This document shows positions 39,994-47,873 of a stretch of 64,000 nt of DNA, piece after piece (position 1 is the first letter of the stretch; every line of letters starts with the position of its first letter). Location: positions 62,001 through 126,000 of the forward strand of contig SFVI01000002.1 of the NCBI GenBank assembly GCA_004560305.1. The letters are read 5' to 3'. The translations under genes and the position numbers were made by a program. Origin of the DNA: a bacterium (GTDB taxonomy: Bacteria; Bacillota; Clostridia; Oscillospirales; Oscillospiraceae). Below the pieces are notes generated by a model. That model had not been told where the DNA came from. It searched no databases and saw only the letters and a list, made by a program, of their open reading frames with translations.

Positions 39994-40185
39994 TCATTCC
40001 AGGGGCGCGCTGGGGATAATGATGGCGGCGATGATATAGGCCAGGATGCCGCTGCCGCCCAGGGCGCAGAAAACCACCCAGGCCAGGCGCACGATGGTGG
40101 GGTCAACGCCGAAATATTCGGCGATCCCGCCGCAGACGCCCTCCAGCATTTTGTTGGTATTGGATTTATAAAGCTTTTTGCTCAT
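39994..40185 (-). CDS. PspC domain membrane protein
   Basis: A 63-residue protein made of a single PspC domain: KKLYKSNTNKMLEGVCGGIAEYF, then DPTIVRLAWVVF, then a hydrophobic helix (GGSGILAYIIAAIIIPSAP). PspC proteins sense or report envelope stress; short single-domain versions are common in Clostridia. The start at 40185 follows AAGGGGAAA; the frame is open further upstream without a site. Confidence 0.88.
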   Translation of the reverse strand: MSKKLYKSNTNKMLEGVCGGIAEYFGVDPTIVRLAWVVFCALGGSGILAYIIAAIIIPSAPLE

Positions 40186-40304
40186 GGCTGTTTCCCCTTC
40201 AAATCTGTTTTTGTTTTGTATGGCTGTATTATAACCGGGAATTGCTCCGACTGATAGGCGCAATTTGAAGGAGAATGTGTCTTTTTTACAGATGCCCGGC
40301 CGGC

Positions 40305-40976
40305 TCACAGCTCACGGTACTTTGCCATGGTGACCTTGAACAGCTCCTGAGCAGTGGGCGGGGTGTAAGTGATGGCGTTGGCCCCGGCCTCAATGGTGGC
40401 AGCGATGCTGTCATTGCTCTTGCTGCCGGAGGCGATGATGGGTACCTCCGGGTATTCACTTCGGATCTTCCGCACAATGTCCGCGGTGGCGGGGCCGCCG
40501 GCCACGTTGATGATGGAGGCTCCGGCCTCCAGCCGCCGGGCGATGTTGGTCTCCTCATTTACCACGGTGATGATCACGGGGATATCCACCGCCTTGGCCA
40601 CTGCCGTCAGATTCAGGTCTGTGATGGGAGCGTTGAGCACCACGCCCATGGCGCCCTGACTCTCCACATCCTTGGCAAGGCCGATGGTGCGCAGCCCCTT
40701 AGTGGTGCCGCCGCCCACGCCGCAGAACACCGGCACATAGGCGGCCTTGATGATGGCGTCGCTGATGGCCTGCTGAGGGGTGAAGGGGTAGACGGCAAAG
40801 ACGGCGTCCGCGTCACAGTTGCGGATGATGGCCAGGTCCGTGGTAAAGACCAGGGATTTGATGCGCCGGCCGTTGACAACAATGCCGCTGGCTTCATAGC
40901 AGGCCTCCGGCATTTTCAGAATCCCGTGGCGCAGACTGCTCTCCACCTTGGGGACGGGGGCTCGGTTGTTTTCCAT
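40305..40976 (-). CDS. TIM-barrel protein of unknown function
   Basis: A 223-residue alpha/beta barrel. Phosphate-binding style strands and loops are visible (SLVFTTDLAII, PVFCGVGGGTTKGLRTIG, GVVLNAPITDLN, PVIITVVNEE, ASIINVAGGPATADIVRKI, PIIASGSKSNDSIAATIEAGANAITYTPP). This resembles phosphate-binding barrels such as ThiG, HisF or DUF561, but I cannot assign a reaction. GAGGAGG precedes the ATG at 40976. A single gene. Confidence 0.7.
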   Translation of the reverse strand: MENNRAPVPKVESSLRHGILKMPEACYEASGIVVNGRRIKSLVFTTDLAIIRNCDADAVFAVYPFTPQQAISDAIIKAAYVPVFCGVGGGTTKGLRTIGLAKDVESQGAMGVVLNAPITDLNLTAVAKAVDIPVIITVVNEETNIARRLEAGASIINVAGGPATADIVRKIRSEYPEVPIIASGSKSNDSIAATIEAGANAITYTPPTAQELFKVTMAKYREL

Positions 40977-41186
40977 GGATACTGCCTCCTCATATGATTT
41001 TTGCTGCATTATACCGATTCAGATTCAAGGGAAGATAAACAAAATGTGAATTGGCGGAAAACAAAAGGATCACACGATCTGCAATAGCATTGACCCGGCA
41101 GCTTTTGCCGCAGGATTGGCCAAGTGTGTCGCTTCGTTTGGTTAATAATTCCATGCGGCTTGTCATAGGATGTACCAAAAGGAGTG

Positions 41187-41963
41187 ATGCGCTTGTTGGA
41201 TTTCAAAAGGATAATTCGCAGATACCGGGGCGTCCTGTCCGGCATTGGGATGATCGTGGCAGTGGTGCTGATATTCTGGACGGTGAACAACCCGGCGCTG
41301 GTGGGCGCCTCCGCCTCCACGCGTCAGCTGCCGGTGTATTCAGTGCAGCGGGACGAGAAGGTGGTGGCCCTGTCCTTCGACGCGGCCTGGGGAAACGAGG
41401 ACACCCAGCAGCTGATCGACATTCTGAACAAGTACCAGATAAACACCACTTTTTTTGTGGTGGGCGATTGGGTGGACAGATACCCGGAATCGGTAAAGGC
41501 CCTGGCGAATAACGGCAATGAGGTGATGAACCATTCCTCCAACCATGCCCACTTCTCCCAGCTGTCCAGTGAGCAGATCGTTGCGGATATCACCGCCTGC
41601 AATGAGAAGATTGCCGCCGTCACCGGCGTCACGCCTACGCTGTTCCGCTGCCCCTACGGCGAATATGACGACCATGTGATCAACGCCGTGAACTCCATGG
41701 GCATGACGGCGGTGCAGTGGGATGTGGACAGTCTGGACTGGAAGGGCATCTCCGCCCAGGAGATCCAGGGGCGGGTGCTGGACAAAGTGAAGCCGGGCAG
41801 CATTGTGCTCTTTCATAACGCGGCAGAGAACACGCCGGAGGCACTGCCGGGGATCATCGAAGCCCTCATTGCCGACGGCTACACCATCGTTCCCATCTCC
41901 CAGATCCTTCTCAGCGGCAAGACCATGATCGACAATACAGGCCGTCAATGCCCGGCCAAATGA
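41187..41963 (+). CDS. polysaccharide deacetylase (NodB/PdaB-like), membrane-anchored
   Basis: A 258-residue protein with an N-terminal basic stretch and a signal-anchor (GVLSGIGMIVAVVLIFWTV, about 13-31), then a NodB domain: VVALSFDAAWG (the second Asp of the usual FDDG motif is replaced, as in PdaB-type enzymes), the metal His pair NHSSNHAHFS, RCPYGEYD and SIVLFHNAAEN. It probably deacetylates peptidoglycan or another envelope glycan outside the cell. The start is uncertain: ATG 41187 is 2 bp from AAAAGGAG, while TTG 41193 has better spacing. Confidence 0.85.
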   Translation: MRLLDFKRIIRRYRGVLSGIGMIVAVVLIFWTVNNPALVGASASTRQLPVYSVQRDEKVVALSFDAAWGNEDTQQLIDILNKYQINTTFFVVGDWVDRYPESVKALANNGNEVMNHSSNHAHFSQLSSEQIVADITACNEKIAAVTGVTPTLFRCPYGEYDDHVINAVNSMGMTAVQWDVDSLDWKGISAQEIQGRVLDKVKPGSIVLFHNAAENTPEALPGIIEALIADGYTIVPISQILLSGKTMIDNTGRQCPAK

Positions 41964-41967
41964 ACTT

Positions 41968-41997
41968 AAGCCCCCTGCCGTAAGGCAAGGGGTTTTT
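41968..41997 (+). terminator. terminator after the deacetylase gene
   Basis: AAGCCCCCTGCC / GGCAAGGGG with one mismatch, then TTTTT. Confidence 0.85.
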
Positions 41998-42046
41998 CCA
42001 TATTCCTGAAAAATGTATAATCAAAGAAAAATTGTGAAAAACACCA

Positions 42047-42076
42047 TTGACAGACAGCACGGAAAAGGACTAGTAT
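42047..42076 (+). promoter_or_regulatory. promoter of nadE
   Basis: TTGACA (42047-42052), 18 bp, TAGTAT (42071-42076), 36 bp before the ATG. Confidence 0.55.
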
Positions 42077-42111
42077 TCTAACAAAATTCAAAAAACAGGA
42101 GGCGCGGATAC

Positions 42112-44037
42112 ATGAAATACGGCTTTATCAAAGTGGCGGCGGCCAGCCCGGCCCTGCGCCTGGGGGACACTGCCTATAACCTGGAAAGCGCGAAGGCGAG
42201 CTTTGACGCGGCTGAGCACCTGGGGGCAAATCTGTTGGTACTGCCGGAGCTGCACCTGACGGGCTACACCTGCGGAGATCTGTTCTATTCCGACCTTCTG
42301 CTGGACGGGGCGCTGGAGACCCTGGGCGCACTGCGGGACTACACGGCAGGGAAGCGCTGTCTACTGGTGGTGGGGCTGCCCCTGCGCCTGGGCGGCAAGC
42401 TGTATAACTGCGCGGCTGTCCTGCAGAGCGGCGAGGTACTGGGGCTGGTACCAAAGACGGTGCTGCCCAATTATGGCGAGTTTTACGAGAAACGGCAGTT
42501 CACCTCCGGCGCGGACTACCGGGGGCCGGCGGAGATCCCTCTGCTGGGACAGGAAATTCCCTTTGGCCGGGACCTGCTGTTCTGCTGCCGGGAGATGGCG
42601 GACTTTGTGCTGGGCGTGGAAATCTGCGAGGACCTCTGGGCGCCGGTGACGCCCTCCACCGGGCTTTGCCTGGCGGGAGCTACGGTGATCGCCAACCTCT
42701 CCGCCTCCAACGAACTGATCGGCAAGGGGGATTACCGCAAGCTGCTGATCTCCTCCACCTCTGCCCGGCTGCTCTGCGGCTATGTCTATGCCAATGCGGG
42801 CTGTGATGAATCCACCCAGGACATGGTGTTTTCCGGCCACAGTCTGATCTATGAGAACGGCCAGAAGCTGGCCGAGCGGCCCCCCTTTGGGAAAGAGAGC
42901 CTTGTCAGCACGGAGATCGACCTGTTCCGCCTGCGCAATGAGCGGCACCGCAACACCAGCTTCGACCAGAGCGGCGCGCCGCAGTGCCGGCGGATCGCTT
43001 TCAGCCAGCAATGCCTGGTCACAGCCTTGAGCCGCAGCATCACGGCCCACCCATTCGTGCCTGCCGATGAGGGCACTTTGGCCGGCCGTGCGGAGGAAAT
43101 TCTCAGCCTGCAAGCCAGCGGCCTGCGGCGGCGGATCGAGCACACCGGCTGCCGTAAGGCGGTGGTGGGCATCTCCGGCGGACTGGACAGCACCCTGGCC
43201 CTGCTGGTGATGGTGCGGGCCATGGACGCTTTGGGGCGGCCCCGGAAGGATATTCTGGCGGTGACCATGCCCTGCTTCGGCACCACAAGGCGCACCCGGA
43301 GCAACGCGGAAAAGCTGTGTGAAGAACTGGGTGTAGACTTTATGACGGTGGATATCAGCGCGGCGGTGCGGCAGCATTTTGCCGATATCGGCCACAGCGA
43401 GGATTGCACCGATGTGACCTATGAAAACTGCCAGGCCAGGGAGCGGACCCAGGTGCTGATGGACTTGGCAAACCGCTTTGGCGGCATTGTGGTGGGCACC
43501 GGCGACCTGTCAGAGCTGGCCCTGGGCTGGGCCACCTATAACGGCGACCATATGTCCATGTACGGCGTGAACTGCTCCGTGCCCAAGACCCTGGTGCGCT
43601 ACATCATCGGCTATGAGATGGGGCATTGCGGTCCGGCGGCGGCAGCGGTGCTGAAGGACATCCTGGATACCCCGGTGTCCCCGGAGCTGCTGCCGGCGGA
43701 AAACGGGGAAATTGCCCAGAAAACGGAGGATATCGTCGGCCCCTATGAGCTGCATGACTTCTTCCTGTATCACATGCTGCGCAGTGGGGCGGCCCCCGCC
43801 CGTATCCTGCATCTGGCCTGCTATTCCTTCCGGGGCACTTATGACCGCTCAACGATCCTCTATTGGCTGCGGGTATTTCTGCGGCGCTTCTTCGCCCAGC
43901 AGTTCAAACGCTCCTGCCTGCCGGATGGGCCCAAGGTGGGAACGGTGACCCTGTCGCCCCGGGGGGACTGGCGTATGCCCTCCGACGCTTCCGCCCGACT
44001 GTGGATGGAGGAACTGGACAGGCTGGAAAAAGAATAA
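42112..44037 (+). CDS. nadE: glutamine-dependent NAD+ synthetase
   Basis: A 641-residue two-domain enzyme. Residues 1-~290 are a nitrilase-like glutaminase with Glu46 (LLVLPELHLTGY), the Lys in KTVLPNYGEFYEKR and the catalytic Cys in GVEICEDLW. Residues ~320-641 are the synthetase with the ATP PP-loop VVGISGGLDSTLALL, TGDLSELALGWATYNGDHMSMY and the C-terminal pyrophosphate region. It amidates nicotinate adenine dinucleotide to NAD. GGAGG precedes the ATG. Confidence 0.94.
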   Translation: MKYGFIKVAAASPALRLGDTAYNLESAKASFDAAEHLGANLLVLPELHLTGYTCGDLFYSDLLLDGALETLGALRDYTAGKRCLLVVGLPLRLGGKLYNCAAVLQSGEVLGLVPKTVLPNYGEFYEKRQFTSGADYRGPAEIPLLGQEIPFGRDLLFCCREMADFVLGVEICEDLWAPVTPSTGLCLAGATVIANLSASNELIGKGDYRKLLISSTSARLLCGYVYANAGCDESTQDMVFSGHSLIYENGQKLAERPPFGKESLVSTEIDLFRLRNERHRNTSFDQSGAPQCRRIAFSQQCLVTALSRSITAHPFVPADEGTLAGRAEEILSLQASGLRRRIEHTGCRKAVVGISGGLDSTLALLVMVRAMDALGRPRKDILAVTMPCFGTTRRTRSNAEKLCEELGVDFMTVDISAAVRQHFADIGHSEDCTDVTYENCQARERTQVLMDLANRFGGIVVGTGDLSELALGWATYNGDHMSMYGVNCSVPKTLVRYIIGYEMGHCGPAAAAVLKDILDTPVSPELLPAENGEIAQKTEDIVGPYELHDFFLYHMLRSGAAPARILHLACYSFRGTYDRSTILYWLRVFLRRFFAQQFKRSCLPDGPKVGTVTLSPRGDWRMPSDASARLWMEELDRLEKE

Positions 44038-44040
44038 GAA

Positions 44041-44081
44041 AATGAAAAAAATCCGGACAAAGGTCCGGATTTTTTTCATTT
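44041..44081. terminator. bidirectional terminator between nadE and the SDR gene
   Basis: AATGAAAAAAATCCGGAC pairs with GTCCGGATTTTTTTCATT over AAAG. Confidence 0.9.
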
Positions 44082-44097
44082 GAAGAATCGTAATTTT

Positions 44098-44871
44098 TTA
44101 CAGGTAGCAGCCGCAGTCACAGTCAATGGCCTGGCCGGTGATCACGCGGGACTCATCGGAAGCCAGGAAGAGCAGGATGTTGGCAATGTCAATATCCTTG
44201 CAGATGCCCACATCCAGGTCGGAATGCTTGTTGACAATATTGTAAAATTCATCGGCGGCAGGGGAGCGCTCCTCCTTCAGCTGGCCCTTGGTCATGGGCG
44301 TCCACACCGTACCGGGGCAGACGCAGTTGGCCCGGATGCCCTGACCGGCGAAGCGCAGGGCGATGTGCCTGGTGAGGGCGATCACGGCCCCCTTGGTGGC
44401 GGTGTACACGGCGCCGCCGCTGCCCAGCTTGCCGGAAATGGAGGCCACGGAAATAATGTTGCCCCGCTTCTGGGCGGCCATGACCTTGCATGCCTCCCGG
44501 GTGATGGACATGGTGCCCTTGATGTTGATCTTGCTGACAAAGTCATAGTCGGAATCGGTGAATTCCTCAATGGGCTTCAAGCCATGCTCCAGCACGCCCG
44601 CACAGTTGACCAGCACGTCGATCTTCCCAAAGGCGTCCACCGCCGCCTGCATCAGCTTCTGGTTGTCCTCGGCATTGGTAATATCGCCCCGGATGAAAAG
44701 GGCCTGGGTGCCGGCGTCATGGATGCGCTTGAGGACCTTGTCCTTGTTGGACTCGCTCACATCTGTCAGTACCAGCTTGGCCCCTTCTTTGGCAAAAACC
44801 TCGGCAGTCTTCATGCCGATGCCGGAGTTGCCGCCGGTAACGATGCATACTTTATCGTTTAATCTTCCCAC
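44098..44871 (-). CDS. short-chain dehydrogenase/reductase, substrate unknown
   Basis: A 257-residue classical SDR. VTGGNSGIG (12-20), Asp37 at the end of beta-2 (LTDVSES), suggesting NAD(H), NCAG, the catalytic Ser in ISVASISG, YTATK (Tyr/Lys) and the PGTVWTPM segment are present. The C-terminus ends CDCGCYL, an unusual cysteine-rich tail. It is a single gene between a shared terminator and a two-component system. Because the window also holds bai genes, a hydroxysteroid dehydrogenase is possible, but sugar or fatty-acid reductases look the same at this level. Confidence 0.82.
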   Translation of the reverse strand: MGRLNDKVCIVTGGNSGIGMKTAEVFAKEGAKLVLTDVSESNKDKVLKRIHDAGTQALFIRGDITNAEDNQKLMQAAVDAFGKIDVLVNCAGVLEHGLKPIEEFTDSDYDFVSKINIKGTMSITREACKVMAAQKRGNIISVASISGKLGSGGAVYTATKGAVIALTRHIALRFAGQGIRANCVCPGTVWTPMTKGQLKEERSPAADEFYNIVNKHSDLDVGICKDIDIANILLFLASDESRVITGQAIDCDCGCYL

Positions 44872-44938
44872 GATGCGTCCTCCCCTGTAAGAGATATTTT
44901 AGAAATTCTATCCCATTTAGGGCTTCGTGTCAATTACT

Positions 44939-46210
44939 TTATTGCGCAGCTTTGACCGGCAGGCAGGCCAGCAGCTCAAAACGGCCCTCGCGGGGTCCGG
45001 CCTCCAGACTGCCGCCGTAGCGCCCAGCGATCTCCCGCATCCCCGGCAGGCCGAAGCCGTGGTGGGCGCTGTCGGCCTTGGTGCTGCGAAGCTCCGCGGT
45101 TTCTTCGCCGGTGAGGGCGTTGGTGACCTTCAGCATCAGCATGCCCTTCTCCACCCGGCAGCGAAGGGTGATCCGCTTGTCCGGGGCTTTGGCGGCGGCC
45201 TCCGTGGCATTGTCCAGGGCATTGCCCAACAGGGCGCAGAGATCCACATCGCTGATGCTGAGCTGTTCCGGCAGGGCGATTTGCATGTCCGCAATCAGAC
45301 CCAGACGCTCCATCTCCTCCAGCTTGGCGGAGAGCACTGCGTTGGCGGCCTCATGCCGGCAGAGCCGGCGGCTGCCCGCAAAGGCGGGGGAGTCCTCCAA
45401 CTGGTTTACATAATCAAGAACTTTGGATGCTTCTCCTTCTTCCAGCAGGCCCTGCAGGGCGGCCAGGTGGTTGCGCAGATCGTGGCGCAGGCTGCGCACC
45501 TGGTTCTGCTCCCGCCGCAGGTTCTGATAGTACAGCTCCCGCAGGGCGGCCAGCCGCTCCTGCTGCTGCAGGCGTTCGTAATCTGCCAGGGTCAGCAGGG
45601 CCAGCAGCAGAAGCAGGGAACTGCCCAGCACCATGGGCAGCACCACCAGCCCCTGCCGCAGGGCCTGACTTTGCACCAGAAGGGAATCGTGGATGTTATA
45701 GCTCAGCGCCACCACCGCCACGATGGACAGAAAGGGCATGGCCCCCAGGCCCAGCATCAGCCGCCACAGCCGGCGGGATAGCTTCGGCGGCTCCGGCGGC
45801 AGCCGCTTTCGCAGCAAAAGATACAGCCCGCTGAAGATCACCGGCCGCAGCAGTTGGGTCAGCTGGTCATAGGCTTCCACATGCATCAGGTAGGTGTCCA
45901 GCATGGCGCAGACGGCCATGATACAGCAGAAGAAGATCAGCGCCAGACTCAGCCGCTGAGACAGTTCCCCCTGAGTGCAGAGCAGAAAGCAGGGGAAGAA
46001 CACCAGCAGTGTAAAGGCTAGGTTGGGGTCGCCCACCCAGATGACCATGCCGGCGCTGCCGGTAAACAGAATATAAAGGATGGGCCTGGCCCATTTTGTC
46101 TCTTTGAAGGGGATAAAAGGGGCTGCCAGTTTGTAAATGAACAGGCCGTTCAGGCAGCTGATCGCCACCCAGGACAGCCACAGCAGGATTGTGATGATCT
46201 TCACGGTCAT
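44939..46210 (-). CDS. GHKL-type sensor histidine kinase (LytTR system partner)
   Basis: A 423-residue kinase. Residues 1-~215 hold six transmembrane helices with short loops, then a coiled segment (ADYERLQQQERLAALRELYYQNLRR) and the catalytic part: the phospho-accepting His in VRSLRHDLRNHLAALQ, the N-box LLGNALDNATEAA and the G-box HHGFGLPGMR. This is the AgrC/VirS-like HPK10 layout. Its ATG overlaps the regulator's stop by 4 bp. The divergent ABC transporter is the likely target. Confidence 0.88.
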   Translation of the reverse strand: MTVKIITILLWLSWVAISCLNGLFIYKLAAPFIPFKETKWARPILYILFTGSAGMVIWVGDPNLAFTLLVFFPCFLLCTQGELSQRLSLALIFFCCIMAVCAMLDTYLMHVEAYDQLTQLLRPVIFSGLYLLLRKRLPPEPPKLSRRLWRLMLGLGAMPFLSIVAVVALSYNIHDSLLVQSQALRQGLVVLPMVLGSSLLLLLALLTLADYERLQQQERLAALRELYYQNLRREQNQVRSLRHDLRNHLAALQGLLEEGEASKVLDYVNQLEDSPAFAGSRRLCRHEAANAVLSAKLEEMERLGLIADMQIALPEQLSISDVDLCALLGNALDNATEAAAKAPDKRITLRCRVEKGMLMLKVTNALTGEETAELRSTKADSAHHGFGLPGMREIAGRYGGSLEAGPREGRFELLACLPVKAAQ

Positions 46211-46923
46211 ATCTCATCCTCCAAAGCCGCCCGGGTCAGGGCCAGCATGGCGCTCTGCTGGCAGGAGCGGCTGACCGGCAGGGTGGTGTCTCCGATACAG
46301 ACCTGACTGCCGCTGATGCTGTCCACCGCGGCGGCGTGCACCAGATAGCGCTGGTGAATGCGGACGAAGCCGCCGCCCAGCTCCGTTTCCAGCGTATCCA
46401 GCTTGCCGTAAAAGCTGTAGCTTCTCTGCCGGGCTACACAGGTCAGCTTCCGCCGGTCGGAGAAGAAATAGAGAATATCCCGGATGGGAATGCGGTAGCT
46501 CACCTCGCCGCTGCGGCAGAGAAAGAAGCGACCGCTGTCCCGGCGGAGGGCGGCCAGGCAGCGGGAGAGCACCTCCTCCAGCTGCTCTGCCCGGGCCGGC
46601 TTCATCAGGTAGGCCAGGGCGCTGACGGTGTAGCCCTCAAAGACCCGGTCGGCATAGGCGGTGACGAACACCAGCTGCAGGCCCTCGTAAGCGGCCCGCA
46701 GCTTTTTTGCTGTCTCCATGCCGTCGGGATGACCCATTTCCATATCCAGAAACACCAGGTCCAGCTCCCCGGTGTGTTTTTCCAGCCAGCCCAGCAGCCC
46801 CAGCCCGGAGGAAAATTCAAAGAGCTCTCCCGTCTGACCCAGCTTGTCCAGGGCCTGTTCCACCCCGCCCCGCAGCCGGAGCCGGGCGTCCTGGCTGTCA
46901 TCGCAGATGGCAATTCGCAGCAT
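46207..46923 (-). CDS. LytTR family response regulator
   Basis: A 238-residue regulator. The receiver domain has Asp8-Asp9 and phospho-acceptor Asp60 (LVFLDMEMG), with ALAYLMKPA near 104-112. The C-terminal LytTR domain (YRIPIRDILYFFSDRRKLTCV, then FVRIHQRYLVHAAAVDSI) binds DNA as direct repeats. GGGAGGTG precedes the ATG at 46923. The open frame continues far upstream antisense to the ABC gene but has no other start signal. It is co-transcribed with the kinase. Confidence 0.9.
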   Translation of the reverse strand: MLRIAICDDSQDARLRLRGGVEQALDKLGQTGELFEFSSGLGLLGWLEKHTGELDLVFLDMEMGHPDGMETAKKLRAAYEGLQLVFVTAYADRVFEGYTVSALAYLMKPARAEQLEEVLSRCLAALRRDSGRFFLCRSGEVSYRIPIRDILYFFSDRRKLTCVARQRSYSFYGKLDTLETELGGGFVRIHQRYLVHAAAVDSISGSQVCIGDTTLPVSRSCQQSAMLALTRAALEDEI

Positions 46924-46972
46924 GGCGCACCTCCCTGTTTTACTGCCAATATTGTGCCACAAGGGGACAGAT

Positions 46973-46993
46973 CCGTCAAACCAAAGATGACGG
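46973..46993. promoter_or_regulatory. inverted repeat, candidate operator
   Basis: CCGTCA (46973-46978) and TGACGG (46988-46993) form a perfect palindrome over 9 bp in the 201-bp gap between the regulator and the ABC genes. LytTR proteins usually bind direct repeats, so the assignment is weak. Confidence 0.35.
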
Positions 46994-47071
46994 CAAAGGC
47001 CCCAAACTTTCCATCGGGTTCGTTTCTGCCGCCAGACTTTACCACTGCCGCGCCGGAAATGACAGGGGCGT

Positions 47072-47100
47072 TTGCGTTGGGCGATGGCCTGGTTTATGCT
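47072..47100 (+). promoter_or_regulatory. promoter of the ABC transporter operon
   Basis: TTGCGT (47072-47077), 17 bp, TATGCT (47095-47100), 25 bp before the ATG. Confidence 0.5.
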
Positions 47101-47124
47101 CAAGGCAGGAAAGGAGCGTAAACC

Positions 47125-47868
47125 ATGCTGAAAGTAAATGATCTGCATAAAACCTATCAGGTGGGCAAGACCACCTATGAAGTGCTGAAGGGCGTGTCCC
47201 TGGAAATTGAGAAAGGCCAGTTTGTGGCGGTAATGGGGCCCTCCGGCTCCGGCAAGACCACCCTGCTCAACTGCATCTCCTGCTACATCCCCACAGATGC
47301 CGGCAGCATCTGCCTGGGGGGCAGGGAGCTGGCGGCGCTGAACGAGGAGGAGCTGGCCGCTGTTCGCAACCGGGAGCTGGGCTTCGTGTTCCAGGACTTC
47401 CTGCTGCTGGACGGACTCACGGTCCGGGACAATATCCTGCTGCCGGCCATCATCGGCGGCAGCGTCAGCCGGGAGACGGAGCAGCGAGCGGAGCAGCTGT
47501 GCCAGGTCTTTGGCATTGAGCACATCCGGGAAAAGTTCCCTGCGGAGATCTCCGGCGGCGAGAAGCAGCGCACCGCCGTGGCCCGGGCATTGATCAACCA
47601 GCCCCTGCTGATCCTGGCCGACGAGCCTACCGGCAACCTGGACTCCAAGTCCAGCCGGGCGGTGATCGACAGCTTCTGTCAGGCTCGGGAGCAGATGGAG
47701 GCCACCATCTTCATGGTGACCCACGACAGCTTTGCTGCCTCCTTCTGCGACCGGGTCATCATCCTCCGGGACGGGCAGGTCTGGCGCACGCTGGAGCGGG
47801 GCGATCGGGAGCGGCTGGCCTTTCAGGATTTGCTGCTGGATTCCGTCCGGGAAATGGGCAGGGAGTGA
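47125..47868 (+). CDS. ABC transporter ATP-binding protein (MacB/BceA-like)
   Basis: A 247-residue ATPase. The Walker A motif is MGPSGSGKTTLLN (about 38-50), the Q-loop is FVFQDF, the signature is ISGGEKQRTAVARAL, and Walker B is ILADEPTGNLD with a switch HD in VTHDSF. It pairs with the FtsX-type permease encoded next, giving a BceAB-like system of the kind that resists or senses antimicrobial peptides. AAAGGAG precedes the ATG. It is divergent from the LytTR/GHKL pair. Confidence 0.92.
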   Translation: MLKVNDLHKTYQVGKTTYEVLKGVSLEIEKGQFVAVMGPSGSGKTTLLNCISCYIPTDAGSICLGGRELAALNEEELAAVRNRELGFVFQDFLLLDGLTVRDNILLPAIIGGSVSRETEQRAEQLCQVFGIEHIREKFPAEISGGEKQRTAVARALINQPLLILADEPTGNLDSKSSRAVIDSFCQAREQMEATIFMVTHDSFAASFCDRVIILRDGQVWRTLERGDRERLAFQDLLLDSVREMGRE

Positions 47869-47873
47869 GTGCC

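Noticed and set aside
46924..47724. N-terminal extension of the LytTR regulator frame
   Set aside because: The frame continues upstream antisense to the ABC ATPase, but GGGAGGTG and the receiver domain place the start at 46923.
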